Positions 37,801 to 49,800 of a stretch of 64,000 nucleotides of DNA are shown one piece after another (within the stretch, counting starts at the first letter, position 1; every line of letters begins with the position of its first letter). The notes beneath the pieces were generated by a model that had not been told where the DNA came from, searched no databases, and saw nothing but the letters and a program-made list of their open reading frames with translations. The position numbers and the translations under genes were made by a program. The stretch comes from Chelonoidis abingdonii. Lineage: Eukaryota > Chordata > Testudines > Testudinidae. The stretch covers positions 31,331,756-31,395,755 of the forward strand of contig NC_133770.1 of assembly GCF_003597395.2 (NCBI RefSeq), read 5' to 3'.

Positions 37801-40800
37801 TGTGTCTTACTGTCCTGTTTCACATGTCATATCATGTATAATTTATTTTTCAGGTGGTACTACAGTGCTGACTACAGAAAAGCCGACAGTAATAGACAGT
37901 ACAGTACACCCAGGTATAAAAAAGAAATTTTCTCATTAAAAATATAGTAAATTCCTTACCCAAATCTCATGCCAAAGACAAAAATAATGAATTGCAGCAC
38001 TTCCTGGCTTTCTGTTCCCTAAAAGTCTCTGAAGTAAAGAAGCATCTGGTCTCTGAGCTTTGTACAGTAAATATTTAACTCCTTTCATCCACATGTATAT
38101 GCAGTAGACAGCAAGATTTCCTTCTGCAAATGCCTAATGGGGACAATACTAGTTATAAACTAAACTAACTTAATCATGCCACAAACTCTGTTTAAATGCA
38201 GCATATGTGTGACACTGTGTTTGCAAGCTCCAGATTTAAAAACAAACAGACACAATGGCAAATTCACTATTGACATCCCTCACAATTCTGCAAAACCAAG
38301 ACAAACAAAGTTTGCTAGTTATCTCCACCACAGAGCTGGCAAGTTCACAATATTATTTTCTAGCAAGTACTTTCAAAATGAGGTTATATAAACTGCTACC
38401 ATAAACTTGCACTAAGAGGAAAGGAGCTGTCACTGACAGCAAGTCATCTTTCCTTAATCAATACAACAGCTAACAGCTTTTACAATCTTTCATTTGCTAC
38501 TTTCCTCTGCTTCATAGCCTAGGCTTCACAGCATTTGAGTTCTGGCCATTTTTAATATCCTGTACAATTTTTTTTTAAAAAAAAAAACCTCCTAAAAGTA
38601 TGAGCAGCAATTTTAAATGCTCTGCATTAATAATTGTGGGCTGGTGAGGAGGTCAATGTTTAGTTACTCCCATTTCCTTTAGTAAAACACAGCCAGGCAC
38701 AGTCTCCCAAGTAATTTATTAACAGGGTGTGTAACTGTGTATCAGTGTTTCCTCCACAGTAGGACACCATCAGGCTTTGCTTCAAGCAAAAAGAATTGTG
38801 TTAATAATTAGAATGCTTCCTTAAGGACACTGGTGACCTGATTAAGAAGCAAAATTGACTTAGTTTAGAGGTTGTTTTTGTTCTTAACGTCTGAGTTCTC
38901 AGGCTGTGCAGGTGAAAACTTTCCCCCACCTCAGAATTTGTTGCCCTTGTCCTAGGCATGTATTATTCTGAGCAATGTCCTGCTTTCGAGTCAAGATGGG
39001 ATCAGACAGCTCTGCCTGCCTGCTCCTGCACCACCTCAATAAGGGGGAACAATCAGCTTGCAGGTAGAGCTGGTCAGAAAAAGTTTGAAGAAGCAGTTAT
39101 CCATCGGAAAATGCTGTTCTGTCGAAATCGAAACACTTTGTCAATGCTGTCAACATTTTGTTTTGGAGTAAAAAGCCGGGGGGGGGGGGGGCGGTTCCTA
39201 AAACATCCCAGTAGGAGATTTTCAGAATGAAACATTTTGATTTTTCCTTTCAAAATGTTTTTTTTCTTTTTAACATTCTTATTGTGTATTATATATTGTA
39301 ACAAAATATTCTGACCAAACCGAAGTGATTGTTTTTTAATTTGTTTTCACTGAGAATTTTGGGATTTTGTTCCATATGGGAATGAAAACGAATTTGGAAA
39401 TCTCAAAATCCTCCATGAAATGGAATTTCCACTCTGCACACAGCTCCACTTGCCAATTATGCTGAGTCTTGTTGGCTTGGGTGGACTGTTCCGTAATATG
39501 ACTGACTACTTTTGGCAAGGGCAGGAGAGAGTCTTTCAGGATTTCCTCGTCTTTCTTTACTGCCCCCTCCCCCACCAGCACCGCCTTCACTTGCCCTGTG
39601 ATGAGCCAGCATTTTTCCAGCTAAAGACGTTGCTCTGAGGCACCCATCGGAGCTTGCCAATGTTATTTCCCTGCATTGTTCACTCAGAGTCCTTGTGTCA
39701 CTAGGCACTACTTCCTCCCACGGCATAAGGGATAAGCTCCAATCCCAAACTCCAATTCTCCATGTGGCAGCACATAACAAAGGCTCTCAGGCCAATGGGC
39801 AGCCAGATAAAATAGTGATGGTACCTGAAAAAAAGGTTTATAAATTAAAACAAAAGTCCTAGAATCTTTGCACTGTCTCACTGCAAGACATCCTTAAAAG
39901 CTGCATTGAGGGGCAGCTGAGCATATTCCCAAACATTGGGGAAATCTCTAGTGATGTGAAGGCAGTGTAAGTGGCTCTCCACCACCCGGTCCTGTTGTCA
40001 TAAAGGTCAGCCTTGGACATGGAATGGCATAAAGGGGGAAAATAAGTTTGGGAGGGATGGGGTCAGGCAGAATGCAAGATCCCTATCCAGATCCCCAGCC
40101 TCTGCAGCTACTGGTTGCAAGCAATATAATTTAAACTAGCCTTGAAGTTGGTCTAAGTTATTCCAGGGACCTCTTTAGCCCCCACTGACCCAGGATTTGG
40201 AGAGTCACTTAAAGCCACCTTTCTCCACCCCCTCTCCTCAGCTGCACCAAGTGTAAATTCAGTACAGCAGACGACTTAGCCCTCCGATTCAGTCCTGATT
40301 CTATTTAAATCAATGAGACTTTTGCCATTGATGTCAGTGGGGCTGAGAGTTGCAAGGAAGTTAGAAAGAAGAATGGTATAAAAAATGCTTAAAGGTTTGA
40401 ATTTTCTTAGGAAAGGATTTAAACTGCTTGCAGAACTGGAGAAGTGTCTAGTCACCCAGACATCTAATGTAGCATTAACAGTCCTGCCTGCCCAGGAGAC
40501 TACCCAACAGGTGTCATTCCTGTGCCTTGTCAGACCAGTTCTTTTTAAACACCTCTCTTGCAGTGGCAAGGAACCAATTTAAAGAACGAAGTGGCATGCT
40601 CAACTCTTGCCTATTCACACATAAACCAGGTTGTGCATTTGCATTGTATGTGCTCAGTAGGTGTGCAGAGCCCTGTGTAAATCAGGACAGTTAATAAATC
40701 AAATGTTTTGTTTCATGCAACTGTAATAACTAGTTTAACAAAAGATACATCAGGGAAAATGAGGGGTCAAGAGCTATGGCAAGAACATTTTTAAGGTAGA

Positions 40801-43800
40801 GTGTGTCTGATTCTCTTTACACTAGGGCAATTTTACATCACTGTAGTAGTGTAAAAGAACCTTAAAGTGTGTGAAAATATCATTTCCTCCCAGTTTCACA
40901 CTGCTTTACACTGCCAGAGTGGTATATGAGAATACAGTAAATGAGAATCCAGTATGTCAGCATGGACGTAGTCCAATTATTTTGATAACTGTCCATTGTA
41001 ATGTTCAGATACCCCTGATTCACAGCATCTCTGAAGAGTTTTCTTCATGTCCTGAATGCCCCTCTCCTCCTTCTTGCCTCCAGTTGCTGCAACTGTAGAA
41101 ATATGTCAGACTGTGTCCCAAGAAAGATAAATGGACTTGAAAGAAACTCACCCAGATGGATTTTCAAATGACTAGCTTGTTCATATGCAGCATTGATGAT
41201 TACAGCTGTGAACAGGATGTAGCTTAGAAGTACGGCCGTTGGCTACTTTCTGAGAGGATAAATTGGTTTAATTCCATACCACATAAACCTAAATTTTTAA
41301 AGAATGGGGATTTTGCCACACATAACCAATTGCTTCTAGTACAAATGACCTGATATGCATTTGTGCTATGGCCAGTTTACTCCATGCCTTTGATACAAAG
41401 CAAAACTAACGATTGCTTAACTAGTCATGAGAGGATCACTGTAGTTCAGGGGATCTTCTAGTGGCTTAGAGCCACTGTCACAATGTCTACATTTCCTTTC
41501 TCACAGCTGCCAACATAGGGTATATGGGGGAATGGCTGTAGCTGACCTCTAGTTACTGTATCACCCCCTGGGACTTTGGACAGTGTGATTTAGAGCATCG
41601 CTACACTTGGTGCTCCTCAACCAAATGTCTATAGCTAAAATGTCTATTTCTCATTTTATGGGCCCTTTTAACTCCTAATCTCTTTACTGCCCATTCTTGC
41701 ACTTCCCCATTAAGTTGTTTTCTAAACACACTGAAATGTCTTGCCTTTCTCTCGCACTACTGTTCTGTTTTTCTGAAATATGCATTAGTACCAGGCCAAT
41801 TTTTGAGAAAACAATAGAGACAGAGCAAGGAATACTTCAAATAACTGCAAGTATGTACTGGCCCAAACCCTGATTGCCTAACTCACAAAGAGTCTCATTA
41901 ACTTCAGTGAAACTACTCCTGTAGGTTAGGTGAGCCAGAGGTAGCCCGTTGAAATCAATGGGACTATTTGGGTAAAAGAAGCCCATTTTCCCCCCAATCA
42001 TGGTGTCTTCCACACCAAAGCTCAGATATATAGAAATTGCCATACTGGTTCAGACCAGGGTCCATCTAGTCTAGTATTCTGTCTCTGACAATGGCCAACA
42101 CCAGATATTTCAGAGGAAGTTGCAAGAAACTCCACAATAGGCAGATGTTGGATAACGTACCCCCCATGAAGGTCTGATCTGAATCCCTACTAGTTAGAGA
42201 TTGACTTAAACCCTGAAGCATGAGGTTTTGTAGTTCTTCCAGCACTCTTTTTTTGAATTAATTAATTTTCTCTAGACCATTCACAGTGTTAAATACTTTT
42301 ATCATGTTCCCTGTTACTCGTCTCCTTTCTAAAGTAAACAGTCCCAGTCTTTTCAGTCTCTTTGTGCTGTGTGATAGCTTCAGACCGATGTGCTGCGTAT
42401 ATCACAATTTTCCTGTGTTGTAGTTTGTATGTTGTGAGGGATGTCACAAGTTTTGCATGATGCTACCTTTGGGGTTCAATCAAATAAATGTTGTTTAACA
42501 TTTTTCTTCTACTTTTTTAAAGTCCTATTTCATGGATGTGATGTCACCACCATGTGATACGGTTGTTTTTCTCGTCATCTTTAGCTGTGAAAGGATATTT
42601 TTTGCTACTTAAAGACTTTCACATCACTACAACATGACTCTCTTCCTTCAAAAAATTCCCTTGACTTTGGAGTGTCCCCTTTTAGGCCCTAATCCCTTTA
42701 ATCTTTACTCAGGATCCCACTGTCTGTGAGAGTGACCTTTGTGAGAAGGCATTTCTTACATGTTCTTTCCTCCAGGCCAGATGCTCCCCCGGCTTTGTGG
42801 AGAAACTGGGAATTCTGCTCCTTCAAGCTTTGGATCCCCCTCAGTTCAGAAAGAGCCCGGGGGATCCCCTGGAATAAGGAATCTACCCAGTTGCCCCTTG
42901 CCTCTCTTCTACAACCAAGCTCCGTTATTATTTCATGAAACCTTCAGGAGCTATGTTTCCAAGGGTTCCCCCAACAGAAATTGCTTTCTGTATGTCCCCT
43001 GTAGGGTGGTTCACAATAAGTAGGGGAAGCTCTGTAATACTGCAGGTACTGCATTGCATTTGCATTGGCTTTCCTTGTGAGTTAGAGGTAAGAACGAAAA
43101 GGAGGACAGCTCATGTCCCTGAGTTGATATTGATGGGAGCATGAGGCCTTCTGTTCTTAGTTCTTACTCACACAAAACTCTCATTGAAATGAATAGATGT
43201 TTTTTTCCTGAATAAGGACTGACTGACAACTGAATAACGACTTCAGGATTTGGCCCTTTGAGCAGTCACTTTGTTGCGAGTGGGGGATTGTTCCACTGTG
43301 AGTTTTCATTGCTTCAGATGAGCCCCTCTTCCGAAGGGGACACAGTGTAACAGATTTTGAAACAGTTTTTGGAAACCAGAGATGCAAAGAATTCCACCCT
43401 ATCTTTTGTAAAATCTATCCATTCAAATTCCAAGTTTCATTGAAAACTGCTTTGTATTAAACATTTGGGCAGAGTTGAAGAGAAGCTGGAAACAAGATAT
43501 GATCTCATCCTGACCATAATAATAAACCCAATAATACCAGACGTCTCTTGTTTTACACGGAACTTGTGGGCAATGGGCCACATTTGTCTCTTTTCATTTT
43601 TGATTTGTCCATTTCAATGCTGCCATCTTGTGGGCCAACTTGCCTGAAAGATGCTGAAACTGTTTGTTACTAAACCTACGTTCTGTAATTGCCAACAGGC
43701 CTTTCCTACAGAGTTGTTTGCATTATTATTATAGCCATGTTTGTCTCAAATCCTTTCAATAGTGTTTCTGACTTCTTGTTGTTTTTCATAACCAAATTTT

Positions 43801-46800
43801 ATTGTGTGCTATTTCACAGATCAAAATGTTATGGTATGAACAATTAGCAAAAATTTATGACAGTTGGAACAGCTTCTTTGAGCCACAAGTATTACAACAA
43901 AAGTTATCTGATAATGTCTCAAAGAGCAGATGAATTAATCAGGTCACATAAAATCAGAGTGGACCCAAACATTTATATATTCAAAAATATTTCACTAGCT
44001 TTGTTTTATTCTTCCATTTCCAAGCCTCTCTGCACTTCCTGGTTCTGCCTGGGACCAGAAGTCCTGAAAAACTCTTTTTATGAGGTTTTCAGACCAGTTT
44101 TGTAGCCTTCCTCAGAGGCACAGATAATCCTCTGAATTTTTGATGGATTATCCAAACCAACTCTCCCTGTGGTTCACCTATCACTAATTAAGAGACTGTC
44201 ATTTTGTGGCTTTGGCACAATTTTTCCTCGTGACCCTCAAGCACATTTATATCACATATATTGTTGTGAGCGGAAATGTGGGTGGGCAGAGAATTGTCAG
44301 TTATCAAGTATATGCTGTTGAAAGACATTGTTCTTGCATTTTAATGTAAAGCCATTGCCACTACCATACATAGGGCTTATTTATATCTAAGCTATTACTA
44401 CACTATGAGCTAGGGATGTGAATCCCCTGCTGGTGTCTACATTGAGCTAGAACGAGTATAAATAGCAGTGTAGCTGCCATGGGAGCGGCAATGGAGGCAC
44501 AACTGAGCTATGCTGAGTACAGCAGGTTTGTACTCACCATGATTCAGCCATGCCTCTGCTACCACTACCAGTGCTACCATGTCTACACTGCTATTTATAC
44601 TCATGCTAGTTCAATGAGGAGAGCCAAGGAATAACACCCCTAGCTTCTAATGTAGATGTAGCCTAAAAAGCCCTGTGTTGGAGTGTATGGAAGAGCAATG
44701 CTGCAGCTGGATTCCCAGGTGGAATTCTGAAGCAAGGGTTCCACCAGCCGATGCTCCACACTTCACAGAGCCAAATCTGCTTGTTGTTCACTCATCCCAG
44801 TCCTTTTGTTGAGGCAAATATCACTACCGCATGGAGCAGTGGTTTCACTCCCTAGCCACATTGTGGTTGGCTCTTGTAAATGAGAAATAGGTTCCTTGCC
44901 ACAGTCTGGTCCATAAAACCAGGAGAAAATAGCTACATAAGTTATTTGAAGTAATTGGCTAGTTTAGTTATTTCCTAGCAATCCTGATCTGTAAGGGCTT
45001 CTCAGAATTTCAAGTAGATGTGGTTATTTCCATAGACTAATCAAGGTAGTTTGTTGTTGTCGTTGTTGTTTAAATAAAAAATCTTAAGTTATATTGATAA
45101 ATTGTATCTTTTTTCTTGCCCCACTTTCTTCTGTTCCTGCAGAGTTGCCAGCATATGGTTTCAGTTGTGGATTTGGCTGGGGATCTCACAAGACTTTGTG
45201 CCACTGGGAACACGACAGCCAAGTGGATTTAAAGTGGTCAGTGCTGACTAGCAAAACTGGGCCTATTCAAGATCATACAGGTAATCATGAGTTCATGATG
45301 GAGTCAGCTTTTAGGGGAAGGGGTCATTTGTGTAGGGCCAGAGCATCTTCCAGAACATGAGACTTTGCTGTATCTACATTCTAAAATATGTCTTTCAGTC
45401 ATGGTTTCCTGCTCTCCTGAGTGTGCTATTGCCTCCCAAGAGTAGTGTGACTTTTTGGCAGGAAATGAAGACAATCATCACTCCCAATTCCCCTGGTTGA
45501 TAACTCCCTTATGGGGCACTCAGACTTCAAAGGTCTACAGCAGTACCCTTCCATCCAGTCACTCACCCTGTTACTGCTGTTTAAGAACTAATATAATACT
45601 GAATGGATCCTTATGCATTCTTGTTAATAATGATGGGTATACATCTACCAAAGGAGCAATATATAAGATATAATTGTAACTTCCAAGGCTTCTTCAAACA
45701 CCCATCCATCTCAGATGGTATTCCCCTCTTCATACGTGGTTCTTCCAGAAATAATATCTCAAGGAACTGATTGGCTGGTCCTGAGGAACCCCTTTCCCAG
45801 AAGTGCCTCCCAACGCAGGCTTCGGCATAGCAGGGTAATAGATACACAGATGAGTACCGGAGAGGGGAGGGCACTTCATGACCGCACAGCTTTAGTTTTA
45901 GTACTCTCTTTTTCATACATGTAGTCTAATTAAATGTGCTAGAGATGAATTCCCCCTTTCCACTTCTACAGCCCCTTTGCCTAATGAGAATGACAAGGAA
46001 ATTAGATAAAATTGGACTCCTTAAATTCTGAGACACTTTCAATTGAATCTTGAGACAAGTACAGTAGTTTTAGAAAAAAAACTTAAAATACTTTGACTAT
46101 AAATGGCACTGTACAAATAAATGGCATCAAATTAACTAAACGCAGTTAGCTGAAATGAAGGCTGTAATGGTGGAAAAATTGATGCAAAGTAAAGTTAAAT
46201 GGTTCAGTAAGATCTGACATTGAAAGGAGGTTAAAAGCTATGTTAGCCAGAGACTGACAAAATCTAAAAGGCATGCATAAGTAAAACTCTAATTAAGACA
46301 ACGAAGACAGAGTTCCTGACCCAGCACTGCAATAATATTCTGGAAATGAGAAATATCTGCACTTTGCTACCAAAGATTATAGAGGCCGAACTTGTCTGCA
46401 GCCAAGAGCTGAAGAAATGATATTTCTTAAATGAGATTTTGTTGTTCCTGCCTAGCTCTGCTTTTTCAGGGACCTTTTCATTTCCAGTATCTAGCCTCGA
46501 GAAGTTTCCAAAGCCCCTTTTCCTCCCTCCTATTGTAACACACATAGATTTCCTAAATTTCCTCTCTGATTCAAAGGTGGTCTCCCCCTGCCTTGCCTGC
46601 CATCCACTCAGCAGCACCTCCAAAATGGGTATGTAGGCAGATTACTAGCAATCAGTGTGGCTGCACAGAACTGTAGTGATCAACAAGCTGATCAGTATCT
46701 GAAGTCACTAAAGTTAGGGAATTGCTCTTCTAGAGTTCTTTATATATTATGGAAGAGAAATTCTTAACCATTTTGAGTCACATTCTCTCAGTTGCGTATG

Positions 46801-49800
46801 TATAAATCTGGAGTAACTCTCCTGAAGTCATGTTTACTTCAACGGCACCCTCCCTGAAGCAATTGCTTTAAGACTGCAAGGCTTGCCTCAAATGACTTCA
46901 GCAGACACATGTGGTGTGAGGCCTCCACATAGTTATATTTGGACTGACTTCTTCCCAGCTTAGTCAGTCATCCTAACTCTTTAGTCATTTCCCTTCTCCC
47001 TCCCCACCCCCCCAGATTTCCTTATCACCACCCTGTAGGCATACTTACACATGTATATGTCGCAGAGTTAACAGAATGGAGGGCTGAGAGGAACATTCAG
47101 GCACAGAAACCTTTGCCTGAGAAGCTGAACAGAACTTTATTGCAGTAAAACTGAAAGAATCACATAATTTTCTTTTGGTTCATCCCGGCTCCTGTGCAGA
47201 GCTCTTCCAAATCTTGATCTATCCTGCATCCCCTTTGGACTGGATATCTGATTGAACAGTGATTAGTCTAATAAAGCCGAAACACCCCCTTGTCACTTTA
47301 GAGAGGCCAGTTCTCTCCGCTCTACTGCCTTTAGCCCCTGGCTCCCACTGTTCTCTTCTTTCTTCCTGTCTCCTCCCTCGCATACTTCCCAGAGTGGCAG
47401 GGCTGGTCAGCCCCCATTAGTCCAGTTTGAAACACATTACAACACCCCAACAAAACACTCAAATGAACATTGTTCAAAGGTACTTTAGGGTATTAATATC
47501 ACTACAGTGTACAGAAATAAACACCAATACTGAAAATATAGCCTTGTTCTTCCAAAGCCTTATGTTACATACAGTACAACCTTTGCTTTTTTTCTTTACT
47601 TTTGTTTAAACACTGGATAGGTGCATGGACAGATATTACCTAATGCAGAATTCAGGTGTTATATGCCTTTATTGTTCCTTTTCTCCCTCCTACTTTCAAA
47701 ATTACTTAGTACTAATGAGAGTAAAATGCCATTCGCATTCCTTCATATGCAGAACTATATCTGCAATCACAATGCATTGTTACCTGATCTTATGTCCTGC
47801 CATCTGAGACGTTTGTAGAAATCTATTTTAGAGGTTTAAGGATTATGGACCAGATCCTGAGTTGGGTGTAAATGGACATAGCTCCACTGACTTCCATAGA
47901 GATTTTCTGATTTACACCACCATAAGGTCTTGTCTTATAACTGTACTGTATATGAACTATAAACTAATCTTTGTTGGATGGAAATTAAAAAATATAATCC
48001 TTTGTTGGATGGACATTACAAAAAACATACTGGTGTAATTTTGTTACCCAAACTGAACAAAATTTCTACATTCTTCTCACTTAAAGTCATTAAGGCTGAG
48101 ATTCCTAAAGGAGCCTAGGGGAGTTAGGCACCAAAATCCCAGGACACCTAACTCACTTGCACTCTTTGGAAATCCCAGCACATTCTTGATATTTTGGGAG
48201 AGTGTCTCACACAAATATATTGAACCAAAATTCATCTCTGAAATCCATCAAGTAATTCCAGAGATTAATTTGTCCAGACATTGTTTATTGTGGTTCAGCT
48301 TTACATTGAAATCACTTCTGTAGCAATGTTTGTATTTCAGTTCCTGATGTCTAACCATGGCTATTCAAAATGGTTTTATACTTCTATGTTTGTTTCTTCC
48401 TAAAAAAAATATTAGAGGGGTAGCCGTGTTAGTCTGGATCTGTAAAAGCAGCAAAGAGTCTTGTGGCACCTTAGAGACTAACAGATGTTTTGGAGCGTGA
48501 GCTTTCGTGGGTGAATGCCCACTTCGTCGGATGCATGTAGTGGAAATTTCCAGGGGCAGGTATATATAAGCAAGCAAGAAGCAGGCTAGAGATAACGAGG
48601 TTAGTTCAATCAGGGAGGATGAGCCCTGGTAGCAGCCTGGGGTTGGAAACCAAATAGAGGAGAACTGGTTTTGTGTAAATTGCCAGCATTCACTCTTGTT
48701 AATTGAGCTGACGTTGTCAAATCTTGCAGATGACTTAGACTCAAGCAGTTTCTCTTTGAGTCTTGTCCTTAAGGTTTTTGCTGCAGGATGCCCCCTTAAG
48801 ATCTGCTATGTGTGGCCAGGTTGATAGTGTGTTCTCCAAGTTTTGTTATATGCCATCCTAATATTATTGTGTCCTTTATCCTTTTCCGTTAGAGACTGTT
48901 CCAGTTTGGCCGATTACATAGCAGAGGGGCATTGCTGGCTACGATGAGCGTATATTACATTGGGGATGTGCAGGTGACATGAACGAGTGCATGAGTGTGG
49001 TTCGATCTGGTTAGTCCTGTGATGGTGCGCTGGTTGTAGATATTGGGCAGACGTTGCTCGAGGTTTGTGTGCGATGGATTGGTTCCTGGTTGAGTTACTA
49101 TTATGCGGTGCTGCAGTTACTGGTGAAATATGCTTCAGGTTGGGACAGGTTGTCTGTGGCGAGGATTGGCCTGCCACTCAAAGTCTGTGAAGCTGGTCAT
49201 TGTCCAGATGGCTATGTAGATCCCTGATTGATGCGTTGGAAGGTTTTAGCTGGTTTTCTTCAAAAAAACCAAACGAACTCCACTGGCTATTCACATACAG
49301 TTCCAGCGTAAAACCTCTCCAATGCATCATCAGGGATCTACAACCATCTCTGCGACAATGATCCCACACTTTCACAGATCTTGCGTGGGCGCCAGTGCCG
49401 GACCACGACACCTGCCAACCTGAAGCATATTCTCACCATACTGCAACCACATCAGGAACTCTAGACTCAGCACCAATCCATGCAAACAAACCTCTGCCAA
49501 CTCGCCACATATCTACACAGCAACACCATCACAGAACCTAACCAGATCAACCACGCACCATCACTGTTCTTCACCTGCACGTCCACCAATGAATTTACGC
49601 ATCAGTACCGATCCCTTGGCTAATGTACTCGGCCAACTGGGACACCAGACGTCAAAGAAATGCTGCAGTTCAGTTATTTCCTGCATTATCACTTAGCGCT
49701 CAAGATTAAACAAAGCTAGTGAATGGTATGCAACTACAAAACCAGTTTTCTCTCTTCGCTTGTCACACCTCAGCTAGCTAGAAGAGGGCCTTCATCCTCC

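Larger units (their letters stand above)
33918..37853 (+). other. NRP1: NRP1 intron 11 (3936 bp)
   Basis: Contains a MIR head (35428-35495), a 960-bp DNA transposon with an internal minisatellite (36105-37064) and a MIR (37465-37640). The stretch 33970-35420 has nothing recognised. Read-through of this intron's start would add 15 codons after the split Gly codon and stop at 33965-33967. Confidence 0.85.
37914..45142 (+). other. NRP1: NRP1 intron 12 (7229 bp)
   Basis: Contains a palindromic AT-rich repeat (39066-39447), a CR1-related fragment (42035-42410), a palindromic MITE (44373-44673) and small MITE remnants near 40286, 40810 and 41855. The stretches 38000-39050, 39450-40280 and 42420-44370 hold nothing recognised. 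Confidence 0.85.
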
